Assembly: GCA_964489835.1 (NCBI GenBank)
Contig: CAZBBC010000190.1
Location: forward strand, 1 to 7,694
Reading direction: 5' to 3'
Source of the DNA: CAZBBC01 sp964489835
GTDB lineage: Bacteria > Calditrichota > Calditrichia > JAJRVZ01
DNA length: 7,694 nucleotides
Below the pieces are notes generated by a model. It was not told the DNA's origin. It searched no databases and saw only the letters and a list, made by a program, of their open reading frames with translations. This document shows, piece after piece, positions 1 through 6,103 of the stretch (the stretch's first letter is position 1; each line of letters starts with the position of its first letter). A program made the position numbers and the translations under genes.

Positions 1-494
1 CACTTGCGACGCGGAATATAATCAGGATGATGCCAGTCCATGATGGAATGATACCAGCATAATTTGATACCCTCTTTAGCAGCCGCATCAGCAAGTTCAC
101 GCAAAATATCGCGCTTAAATGGCGTGGACATAATGTCGAAATCGGTGTATTTTGAGTCAAACAGGCAAAAACCGTCATGGTGTTTAGAGGTAATTACAAT
201 ATACTTCATTCCTGCTTCTTTTGCCAGCCGCACCCATTCATCAGCATCAAACTTGACAGGATTGAATTGATCGACGAACTGGTTGTACACATCAATCGGG
301 ATTTCTGCAGTATCCCTAATCCATTCGGCGTGATCTTTTTCACCGTTCCATTCTCCGGCCGGCACCGCATATAAACCCCAATGAATGAACAATCCTAAAC
401 GTGCTTCTCGCCACCAATCCATGTCATCAGGGTAGACATTAGAAAAGGATAAAATGATCAAGCTAAGAAATAAGAAAATTAAAAATCTTTTCAT
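1..494 (-). CDS. Alpha-L-fucosidase, GH29 family (N-terminal part, cut by window edge)
   Basis: I translated this partial gene from the minus strand: 164 residues from ATG at 494 to the window edge, with no stop. Residues 1-20 are a hydrophobic signal peptide (MKRFLIFLFLSLIILSF), so the enzyme should be exported. The mature start shows GH29 hallmarks: WWREARLGLFIHWG (27-40, with the HWG motif), YIVITSKHHDGF (98-109, with the paired histidines that bind fucose in characterised GH29 enzymes) and WYHSIMDWHHPDY (147-159). GH29 enzymes release terminal alpha-L-fucose with retention of configuration. The nucleophile Asp and the acid/base lie further downstream, outside the window, so activity cannot be judged. 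Family members are usually about 450-600 residues, so roughly a third is present. AAGGA at 508-504 lies 9 nt before the ATG and supports this start. The GH123 gene ends 74 nt upstream, so the two may be co-transcribed. Confidence 0.93.
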   Translation of the reverse strand, partial: MKRFLIFLFLSLIILSFSNVYPDDMDWWREARLGLFIHWGLYAVPAGEWNGEKDHAEWIRDTAEIPIDVYNQFVDQFNPVKFDADEWVRLAKEAGMKYIVITSKHHDGFCLFDSKYTDFDIMSTPFKRDILRELADAAAKEGIKLCWYHSIMDWHHPDYIPRRK

Positions 495-503
495 AACAAA
501 TTT

Positions 504-508
504 TCCTT
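504..508 (-). promoter_or_regulatory. Ribosome binding site of the GH29 gene
   Basis: Read on the minus strand this is AAGGA, 9 nt before the ATG at 494. It fixes the start of the partial fucosidase gene. The 495-568 gap shows no convincing hairpin or terminator. Confidence 0.6.
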
Positions 509-568
509 AAATTTTACTTTCTCCCGTACGTTATTCCTTTCCAATTATCTGTCCGTTAAGGTAATGCA

Positions 569-2359
569 TCAATCGCCGCGTCGCAGAATTTCCCGGGCAA
601 GTATGCGGCGTCGTTCGAGCAAACGATTGGTGTCCTGATCCCAGGAACCCCAGGTGGGCACTGCATTCTTTACGATCTCCTCAACTATATCCTCACCGCC
701 GCGGTTTTTCAACAGGACGAAATACTCGTAGTCCTCCATGCCGTCTCGGAGGTTCTTCAGCCGGACTGAGGCGATGGGGCCATCGATACCCGCTTCCTTG
801 CCGGGGTAGAACAGTATTCCCTCGCCGTTCCAGTGGTCCCCGTAAGTTGGATTGTCCCACGGATTCCGGGGCGGACTCCCCCAGAAACAGGTCGACCAGT
901 ACAGGAGACCAGTGCTGCCGTAGCGCTGGTTGAGCCAGGGCGCAATACGGTAGCTAAGAAGAGGGAAATCGATCTCCCAATACGGAGGTCTGTCAACATT
1001 GTCGGCATCGTAATACGGGGAGCGGTCAGTTTTCATGGCCTCGTAGTTCGGATGGAATTTGGGTATTGACTGAACGAGTGCAGTGTACAGCCATACTTCG
1101 TCCCCCGCTTGCTGAACGCGCTGAATACTGGCCTCGTCGATGTAACCGAACAGGGAACACCAGATGTCCAACGAACCATCTAATGTGCCTGAATTAGGGT
1201 GTCGGGGGTAGGGTTGCTCAACGACAAGCCGGCGAAGTCTCGGTTCCACTGCGCCGACAAATGCTCCCAGGCGCCGGACTTTCTCATAATCATCAGGATT
1301 CAATGGTTCATCGAACATATAGAGATAAGCCCGTTCCTCCCACCCTTTCCGCTCGAGGTAAGCGTACCACGAACGGTAGAATGCGGCCGCCTTGGACCGA
1401 TCATCGCCCAGCACGTCGGGGAAAGGAGCCTTTGGTACTTCGATATTCGTCATGTGATACCGGGCCACGAACGCGCTGATACACTGATCGAGATCTTTAT
1501 CGAAATGCACGCTGCCATCTGCACCGACAGGTGGATTGAATCGTTGCGGTAGTGGAGGATTGATCCGGTGGGCCACCATCATCTCAATGAAGCGGTCCTC
1601 AATGCGGAGGAACTCCTCGGAATCGGTGGCCAGACCAAAGAAAACTGCTGCCCGGCTGAATCCTCCGAAGTGGTTTTCAAGAGTCGGCCCGTCTGGCAAA
1701 GCAAAATCCCAGACCTCGATTTTGACCGGGAGATTGACGCTGTCGGCGTTCTCCGCCCAGACCACAAACGTGCCTGTGTAGATACCCGGCGCGGCATCCT
1801 TGGGTACACTTATATCAACCCAGAGGGGCTGTTGCTGGTTTTCCCAGACATCGAAATACCGGCCACGGAACCGTTCACCGGTGAAGCCGGCCTTGCCCCA
1901 TTTAGGACCTTGAACAGGCTCACCGGTGTAGGGATTCGTCCGTGGTACAAGGGCGTCAGACCACATGCCAGGCGGCATGTCGGATCGCGGATCGGGTATA
2001 CGGACGGGCACGAACGTACCGCAGTAGAGCTCAATGCAGTCCGATGGCAACGTGTCACCGGTGCGATTTGTGAGCGGAGAAAGCGAGGCATCTACTTTGT
2101 GTAACCTCCCCTGCTCTGCCCTGACGATAACTTGGAATGATTCTACCTCGTTCCTCGCGCAAGATATCGCTGCAATGTCCGATCCTCCCACCGATCCTGT
2201 GAGATTCACGTGAATGCTCCCATGTAGTGCCTTGAGGTGGATTGAGGCTGTGTTTTTCCGGTCGCTGCTTGCCGACGCACTCGTGGTTAGCAGGGCAGCA
2301 CACGCGATGCACACTACGACTACTACACCTCTCAAGTGAATCTTGCTGTTTGCTGTCAA
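569..2359 (-). CDS. Secreted glycoside hydrolase, GH123 / DUF4091 family, TTG start
   Basis: This is a complete 596-residue protein. Residues 1-30 form a signal peptide (charged start, GVVVVVCIACAALL core, SASA cleavage region). Residues about 45-220 look like the beta-rich N-terminal domain of the family (ARNEVESFQVIVR at 68-80, then DISVPKDAAPGIYTGTFVV at 182-200). A barrel-like catalytic region follows, with an adjacent Asp-Glu pair in LYMFDEP (D350-E351). The C-terminus carries the family signature LKNLRDGMEDYEYFVLL (534-550). In characterised GH123 beta-N-acetylgalactosaminidases an Asp-Glu pair drives substrate-assisted catalysis, and the FDEP pair is the obvious counterpart. DUF4091 proteins are diverse, so the exact substrate is uncertain. 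The start is TTG: the first internal Met is at residue 128, after the signal peptide, and AAAGGAG sits 9 nt upstream of the TTG. The gene is clearly richer in G+C than its neighbours. It ends 74 nt before the fucosidase gene. Confidence 0.88.
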   Translation of the reverse strand: MTANSKIHLRGVVVVVCIACAALLTTSASASSDRKNTASIHLKALHGSIHVNLTGSVGGSDIAAISCARNEVESFQVIVRAEQGRLHKVDASLSPLTNRTGDTLPSDCIELYCGTFVPVRIPDPRSDMPPGMWSDALVPRTNPYTGEPVQGPKWGKAGFTGERFRGRYFDVWENQQQPLWVDISVPKDAAPGIYTGTFVVWAENADSVNLPVKIEVWDFALPDGPTLENHFGGFSRAAVFFGLATDSEEFLRIEDRFIEMMVAHRINPPLPQRFNPPVGADGSVHFDKDLDQCISAFVARYHMTNIEVPKAPFPDVLGDDRSKAAAFYRSWYAYLERKGWEERAYLYMFDEPLNPDDYEKVRRLGAFVGAVEPRLRRLVVEQPYPRHPNSGTLDGSLDIWCSLFGYIDEASIQRVQQAGDEVWLYTALVQSIPKFHPNYEAMKTDRSPYYDADNVDRPPYWEIDFPLLSYRIAPWLNQRYGSTGLLYWSTCFWGSPPRNPWDNPTYGDHWNGEGILFYPGKEAGIDGPIASVRLKNLRDGMEDYEYFVLLKNRGGEDIVEEIVKNAVPTWGSWDQDTNRLLERRRILAREILRRGD

Positions 2360-2368
2360 TATAGTTTT

Positions 2369-2375
2369 CTCCTTT
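2369..2375 (-). promoter_or_regulatory. Strong ribosome binding site that decides the TTG start
   Basis: Read on the minus strand this is AAAGGAG, followed by a 9-nt spacer and TTG at 2359. No ATG or GTG is available near this site in frame before the signal peptide, so this site selects the unusual TTG start of the GH123 gene. Confidence 0.7.
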
Positions 2376-2420
2376 ACTTCCCGCTTGTCCAGACTTAGGC
2401 AAGTGTACTTCCTCTTTAGG

Positions 2421-2451
2421 TATGCTATTATAGCTAAAAACTTTGTTATTT
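2421..2451 (+). repeat. 31-bp module, copy 1, upstream of the GH123 gene
   Basis: This AT-rich segment begins TATGCTATTA and contains AAAAACTTTGTTATTT. It matches the copy at 7607-7637 at 29 of 31 positions in the same orientation. The GC-rich part that accompanies the other two copies is missing here, because the sequence diverges after 2451. It begins 62 bp upstream of the GH123 start codon. Confidence 0.8.
2427..2432 (-). promoter_or_regulatory. Candidate -10 hexamer for the GH123 gene
   Basis: Read on the minus strand this is a perfect TATAAT, placed so that transcription would start about 60 nt before the TTG start. I see no TTGACA-like -35 box at 17 nt, so this is only a candidate in an AT-rich stretch. 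It lies inside the 31-bp module. The equivalent hexamers in the other copies are TACAAT and TTTAAT. Confidence 0.35.
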
Positions 2452-2489
2452 TAGTAAAATTTTATCTAAAGTGTTTAAATTTTTTTTAC

Positions 2490-2527
2490 CGCAAAGACGC
2501 TATGAAAGCGCAAGGTTCGCAAAGATT
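2490..2527. repeat. Degenerate CGCAAAG-type intergenic repeat
   Basis: CGCAAAGAC (2490-2498), GCGCAAGG (2508-2515) and CGCAAAGAT (2519-2527) are spaced within 38 bp. From memory, decayed CGCAAAG arrays of this kind are common between genes in several environmental lineages. Their function is unknown. Confidence 0.45.
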
Positions 2528-2538
2528 AAGAAGGAACT

Positions 2539-2554
2539 GGTAATTGGTAATTGG
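2539..2554. repeat. Short tandem repeat, GGTAATT x2 plus GG
   Basis: Two back-to-back copies of GGTAATT (2539-2545 and 2546-2552) are followed by GG. It is a tiny tandem repeat with no evident role. Confidence 0.6.
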
Positions 2555-2614
2555 CTAAATCATTGGCTCTCATTCCACAAGAATCTTCTACCATGTTGAT
2601 ACAATTAAGAAAAC

Positions 2615-2780
2615 GGCCTTAAAATAATTTGTTAGAAATTGCCCGCGAAGCGGAACGAAAAGAATTTTTTACTGTCTGAGCGAAGCGAGTTTAAAAAATT
2701 CAGTGAAGCAAGCGGAAGAATTTCTTCAAATTATTTTACAGCCTTGATTTTTTGGTTCTTTTGTATCAAGACAAAAGAAC
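2615..2780. repeat. Multi-stem structured intergenic element with a possible pseudoknot
   Basis: Outer arms pair AAAATAATTTG (2621-2631) with CAAATTATTTT (2727-2737), an 11-bp perfect stem. The stem continues inward with AGAAATT (2634-2640) and AATTTCT (2719-2725), and GGC (2615-2617) may pair with GCC (2741-2743). Inside are CCGC-GAA-GCGG (2643-2653) and a 10-bp perfect stem GAATTTTTTA (2662-2671) with TAAAAAATTC (2692-2701). Directly after the outer stem, GTTCTTTTGT (2755-2764) pairs with ACAAAAGAAC (2771-2780). The 6-nt loop of that hairpin, ATCAAG, is fully complementary to CTTGAT at 2743-2748. This density of perfect pairing is not explained by coding. I recall similar intergenic repeats in Bacteroidota-like genomes but cannot confirm it. 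It is probably a dispersed structured repeat and possibly a transcribed RNA. The strand of function is unknown. Confidence 0.7.
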
Positions 2781-2797
2781 AAAGAAAAATACTTTGC

Positions 2798-2833
2798 ACC
2801 GCCCGCGCCTGCCGGCGGGCAGGTCGTTGCGGT
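2798..2833. repeat. GC-rich two-tier hairpin
   Basis: An outer stem pairs ACCGC (2798-2802) with GCGGT (2829-2833). An inner stem pairs CCTGCC (2808-2813) with GGCAGG (2818-2823) across a GGCG loop. GCCCGC (2801-2806) can alternatively pair with GCGGGC (2815-2820). On the minus strand the nearest T-rich stretch begins about 12 nt beyond the stem, so it is at best a poor terminator for the large gene. Confidence 0.55.
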
Positions 2834-2867
2834 TAAGTAATCCGTGGACGAATTCTTTTTTTTGTTT

Positions 2868-2882
2868 GCAGCCATGGGCTGC
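2868..2882. repeat. Small perfect hairpin downstream of the large hydrolase gene
   Basis: GCAGCC and GGCTGC form a 6-bp perfect stem around ATG, 45 nt past the stop codon of the large gene. On the minus strand it is followed by an A-rich tract rather than T residues, so it does not fit an intrinsic terminator. It could still protect an RNA 3' end. Confidence 0.45.
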
Positions 2883-2927
2883 GTTATGAATAAGTCCATT
2901 AGGAATCTTCAAATTTTGGGACAGGTG

Positions 2928-5879
2928 TTAATTTGAACCCACTAAAAATAAATGACGCCGCCTGTTCTGTTCATTTGCTTCAATTTTCAAAGATCCGTTT
3001 TCAAAAATAAAGTCTACTTTTTCCCCTTTTGATCCGGGTACGGGACCTTCGGCGAAGAGCTCTAAATTTTTGAGATCCGTTTTAAGCGGGATGGCGATTT
3101 CACCTGAACCATCAATATAAATTTGAAAAAATGCTTTGTTGGGAATTTGACGATTGGTAGCAACCGGCGCCCAGGCAAGGTGTTTTTGCTTTTCTCTGGC
3201 AAAAATAGTGATGTTATTATCTAGCTGTATTCGATTACAATCATGCCCTTCAAAAGCAGTCAAATGGCCAGACTGATCGCTGTTAAAAGCCAGGATAAGG
3301 CGACCGTCATAAACAAGTGCATGTCCATTTACTTTAAAATTTTTCAGAGAGATATTATCCGGTGGCAGTGGATTTTGCCGTATGATTTCTTCATCTTGTG
3401 TTTTATCGCGGGAGAAACCGCCGGGCCAGCTTTCCTGATGGGTGCGATAATGACGGGCAATTACAGTTACACCATTGGGAAAGCGGGTGCACAGGTAATC
3501 GGTAGTACGGGAAAGGTATTCGGTATTATCATTAACCCCGGAAAATTTGCCGGTTGGCTCATAAGCGCCCAGGCGGTTCAATACTTCAAACCAGGTACGC
3601 TGTTCTGTTCCCAGGGATGCGGATTGATCATCACGCGGACGGAAACCGAGGTATAACGTGCTGCCCTGACCATGTTTGCACTGTATGCCGACAACCTGCT
3701 GCTCCACTTTCGCAATGATTTCACTTCCAGCATGGCCTGTCACCGGATATATTCGATCGACTATAAAATCAGTAAGAATGACTTGTTCTGGAATTTCTGA
3801 AAAGCTGTTTTGAAAGGTGATCATTTTTCCGGCGGCTATTTCTCCCTGGAAAATCGATGGTTGGTAATTCACTCCGAAAAGATCCTGCCATTTAGCCCTG
3901 CAATCTGCTCCACCTGCATCAATAATCGGCGGTGGCCCCGACCAGATCACTTTACCGCCATTCAGGACCAAACTTTTCATCATTTCCAGCAGTCCCGGTT
4001 GAGGCAAAATTTCAAATAGTGCGATTAAGGTAGTAAAAGTCCGACCGGCCAGATGAATTTTGCCATCTTCCTGTACTTGCCCCATTTCTAAAAGCTTCTC
4101 CGCGGTGATATAATTGGCATAGCCGTATTGTACCATCCAACTGCCAAATCGTTCTTCGAAAGCGACCAGGTTCATTGGATATAGCATCAGTACATCCACA
4201 TCCCGGTGTACATTTTCGGTGATTGTTTTTACCGTGGGCATTGCGTTGGCACCATAAGCGCTCACAACCGCCTGGATGCGTTCCCTGACCGGCGCCGGCA
4301 TACCCCAAAAACCGTTGTAACTATTCGGATATTTGTTTAGAATTCCAAACGAGCAGGCCAGAGCTGAACCGTAATAATTACGATCAGACCAGCCCCCTTC
4401 AGGATGATCCGTCCCGTTTCCGGTCAGATATTCGCCCCATTTAAAATAATCATAACAAGCTGAAGCCGCCTGGTGTACTGTGTTTGACCAGATAAAATTT
4501 GGCGTATACTCATATTTATAACGGTTTCCATTCAAATTTCCCACATCCCATTGATCGATCGTTGGACTTTGCGCCCAGGTGGCGTGCGCCCGGGTCAACA
4601 AATCTTTTCCATATAATTTTTCGGCAAATTGTTTGGCGGAAACAAATAAATCGACGACACGGTTGTTAAGCAATTTATAATAGCGATCACGAAATAAAAA
4701 AGTTCGCTGAATATCCGCCGGCGATTCTCCCATAACCACCTGACTGTTCCGGCAGGCCCGTGTGTTATTCTGATATATTGGGGGACCATAGACAAAGTAT
4801 AACATATACTTGTTCATGTTTTTATATTCTACACCGTATCGTTTTGCATATTCCTTTGCCATATTGTCTGTCAAATATCGCAAATTGAATTGGCCATTAT
4901 CGTGATGACTGAAATAATGCCAGTCTTGCTGAATGTGCATTTCATCTGAATACAAGCCATCCAGCTTGATGCCCGCATCATAGTATTTCTGCAACAATTG
5001 TTTTAAAAAGGGTAATGCCTGGGGACTAAAGTAATCCATTTCCGGCGTCGTGTAACTTAATATAACAAAAACCCGGTCATATCCCTTTAATTTTGCTTCG
5101 CCTTCATGATAAACCCGAATTCTTCTGGAACGGAAGCCGGCCTTTTCAGGGCTTACCGTGCCGGGCCATTCATCCACTTTGATTCCCGAAGTTATTTCTA
5201 AAATATCTTCCGGATTCACTGTTGAAAAACTTCCTCCGGCAATCTGTTTTTCTTTGTAAGCAAAAGCCTTGATTCCGCTGCGTTTCAAATTAAATTTACC
5301 TTTGTTGTTACTCCAGGCGAGTTGTTCCCAAAACATCAGGCTAAATTTTCCGGTTTCGGGATCACGTAAATCCGTCTTATATTGAATCCAGCGTCCGCTT
5401 TCTCCGCCATAGCCTTTGAAAGCCGGTCCTAGTTCCAGGGGACTCAACAGACTTAATTCGAGTCCCAACTTGTATTCATCCAAAAAGCGGCCGATTTTTT
5501 GAATTCTTTGGATATATTCGTCGGAATCCGGCAGCAGTTTGCGCTCTTCCCCGCTATCTTTTCTATATTGACGGAAGAAATTATCAAAAGCAAGTTTTAC
5601 GGTGCGGCAACCTCTCTGAACGGCTGCTTCCCGGATTTCACGCAGGCTCTTATAGTTTTCTTCTGACCCCAGACTCATGTTGATTTTTTTATCCGGATCC
5701 TGCAAATCCAGTAACTGTTGATCGCTGGTTAAAATTATGACTTGATTGGGTAGACTGAATTGCCATTGGCGGGGGAAGGTCAGCAGTAATTCGTTTTGAT
5801 CTTGAGCAAAGCACTTGTCTGAACCAGAAACTGATAACAGAGAAGCAGCCAGAAATGCCAATATTATTCTGAGTTTCAT
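2928..5879 (-). CDS. Very large secreted protein, probable glycoside hydrolase (GH42-like layout, family unassigned)
   Basis: This is a complete 983-residue protein. Residues 1-26 form a signal peptide (MKLRIILAFLAASLLSVSG, ending near CFAQ). I do not recognise a named family with certainty. Residues about 65-480 look like an alpha/beta barrel: TVKLAFDNFF (94-103), GLELSLLSPLELG (139-151), then DGLYSDEMH (307-315), where E313 after a beta strand is the candidate acid/base. TDHPEGGW (490-497) may be an active-site loop. Residues about 555-690 resemble the flavodoxin-like or glutaminase-like domain that follows the barrel in GH42 (also seen in GH106), with DVDVLMLYP (560-568) and NGGKVIWSGPPP (640-651). 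The remaining 200 or so residues look beta-rich. The role would be cleavage of a glycan outside the cytoplasm; the substrate is unknown. ATG at 5879 is chosen because GGAG lies 6 nt before it. A TTG four codons upstream overlaps that site. Confidence 0.75.
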   Translation of the reverse strand: MKLRIILAFLAASLLSVSGSDKCFAQDQNELLLTFPRQWQFSLPNQVIILTSDQQLLDLQDPDKKINMSLGSEENYKSLREIREAAVQRGCRTVKLAFDNFFRQYRKDSGEERKLLPDSDEYIQRIQKIGRFLDEYKLGLELSLLSPLELGPAFKGYGGESGRWIQYKTDLRDPETGKFSLMFWEQLAWSNNKGKFNLKRSGIKAFAYKEKQIAGGSFSTVNPEDILEITSGIKVDEWPGTVSPEKAGFRSRRIRVYHEGEAKLKGYDRVFVILSYTTPEMDYFSPQALPFLKQLLQKYYDAGIKLDGLYSDEMHIQQDWHYFSHHDNGQFNLRYLTDNMAKEYAKRYGVEYKNMNKYMLYFVYGPPIYQNNTRACRNSQVVMGESPADIQRTFLFRDRYYKLLNNRVVDLFVSAKQFAEKLYGKDLLTRAHATWAQSPTIDQWDVGNLNGNRYKYEYTPNFIWSNTVHQAASACYDYFKWGEYLTGNGTDHPEGGWSDRNYYGSALACSFGILNKYPNSYNGFWGMPAPVRERIQAVVSAYGANAMPTVKTITENVHRDVDVLMLYPMNLVAFEERFGSWMVQYGYANYITAEKLLEMGQVQEDGKIHLAGRTFTTLIALFEILPQPGLLEMMKSLVLNGGKVIWSGPPPIIDAGGADCRAKWQDLFGVNYQPSIFQGEIAAGKMITFQNSFSEIPEQVILTDFIVDRIYPVTGHAGSEIIAKVEQQVVGIQCKHGQGSTLYLGFRPRDDQSASLGTEQRTWFEVLNRLGAYEPTGKFSGVNDNTEYLSRTTDYLCTRFPNGVTVIARHYRTHQESWPGGFSRDKTQDEEIIRQNPLPPDNISLKNFKVNGHALVYDGRLILAFNSDQSGHLTAFEGHDCNRIQLDNNITIFAREKQKHLAWAPVATNRQIPNKAFFQIYIDGSGEIAIPLKTDLKNLELFAEGPVPGSKGEKVDFIFENGSLKIEANEQNRRRHLFLVGSN

Positions 5880-5885
5880 CGGTGT

Positions 5886-5889
5886 CTCC
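5886..5889 (-). promoter_or_regulatory. Ribosome binding site that decides the ATG start of the large gene
   Basis: Read on the minus strand this is GGAG, 6 nt before ATG at 5879. It overlaps the in-frame TTG at 5891-5889, which ORF finders may choose as the start. The ATG start gives a clean signal peptide. Confidence 0.7.
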
Positions 5890-5961
5890 AATATTTAAAG
5901 ATTTAACCTGAACTATTCATACCGCAGCGGTGCTGCAATCAAAAAAAAAATAGTCCATGAA

Positions 5962-5979
5962 AATCCGTGTAATCCGTGG
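5962..5979. repeat. Tandem AATCCGTG pair
   Basis: AATCCGTGT and AATCCGTGG stand back to back. The 11-mer TAATCCGTGGA at 5970-5980 also occurs at 2838-2848, again beside a GC-rich hairpin in a gene-free interval. It looks like a fragment of a dispersed intergenic repeat. Confidence 0.5.
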
Positions 5980-5997
5980 ATAAAAGTTTTTAAACTC

Positions 5998-6083
5998 TTT
6001 GCTAATCGCCCCGGCGATCCCTGCCCCCGCTAGAGCGGCGGCGCCGCGGCGGAAAAAACAAAGTTTTTTGGTACAATAGCATA
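5998..6083 (-). repeat. Left arm of an inverted repeat flanking the oxidoreductase gene
   Basis: This 86-bp sequence is the imperfect reverse complement of 7607-7694. My hand alignment gives 8 mismatches and two 1-nt gaps over 88 columns. It has a GC-rich part containing ATCGCCCCGGCGAT (6005-6018, self-complementary) and CCGC-TAGA-GCGG (6027-6038), then the AT-rich 31-bp module (6053-6083). It lies just past the oxidoreductase stop codon. Confidence 0.85.
6053..6083 (-). repeat. 31-bp module, copy 2 (inverted)
   Basis: On the minus strand it begins TATGCTATT and contains AAAAACTTTGTT, matching copy 3 at 26 of 31 positions. On the plus strand it contains TACAAT at 6072-6077, which would point into the oxidoreductase gene antisense to it. 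Similarity to the other copies ends at the TATGCTATT boundary. Confidence 0.75.
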
Positions 6084-6103
6084 CCGCAGCGAGACGGGGT
6101 GGG

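Larger units (their letters stand above)
2360..2927. other. Repeat-rich gene-free interval between the GH123 gene and the large hydrolase gene
   Basis: These 568 nt hold no credible gene. In order of position they contain the GH123 ribosome binding site, a copy of the 31-bp module (2421-2451), degenerate CGCAAAG-type repeats (2490-2527), a short tandem repeat (2539-2554), a multi-stem element (2615-2780), a GC-rich hairpin (2798-2833) and a small perfect hairpin (2868-2882). Positions 2555-2614 show nothing I can name. No hairpin is followed by a T-run in the correct direction, so I see no canonical intrinsic terminator for the large gene. Confidence 0.7.
5880..6103. other. 224-nt gap between the large hydrolase and oxidoreductase genes
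   Basis: This gap contains a 5-bp hairpin GCAGC-GGT-GCTGC (5924-5936), an A10 run (5941-5950), a tandem pair of AATCCGTG (5962-5979) and the left arm of the inverted repeat (5998-6083). ATACCGCAGCG occurs twice, at 5919-5929 and 6081-6091. On the minus strand the A10 run reads as T10, but only very weak stems precede it, so a terminator after the oxidoreductase gene is not established. I see no convincing promoter for the large gene. Confidence 0.6.

Noticed and set aside
1568..2104. Plus-strand reading frame of 178 codons
   Set aside because: It lies wholly antisense to the GH123 gene, which has a signal peptide and clear family motifs. Open antisense frames are expected in GC-richer coding DNA.
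2755..2780. 10-bp hairpin as an intrinsic terminator
   Set aside because: Neither strand has a T-run directly after the stem: A-rich sequence follows on both.
2639..2836. Plus-strand reading frame of 65 codons over the structured element
   Set aside because: It starts at TTG, lies entirely in nested inverted repeats and reads like translated repeat DNA. Such frames are often mis-annotated as small proteins.
3243..3656. Plus-strand reading frame of 137 codons
   Set aside because: It is antisense to the large hydrolase gene, with no recognisable domain and no independent support.
5941..5990. Possible terminator after the oxidoreductase gene, T10 on the minus strand
   Set aside because: Only stems of about 4 bp precede the T-run, so a canonical intrinsic terminator is not supported.
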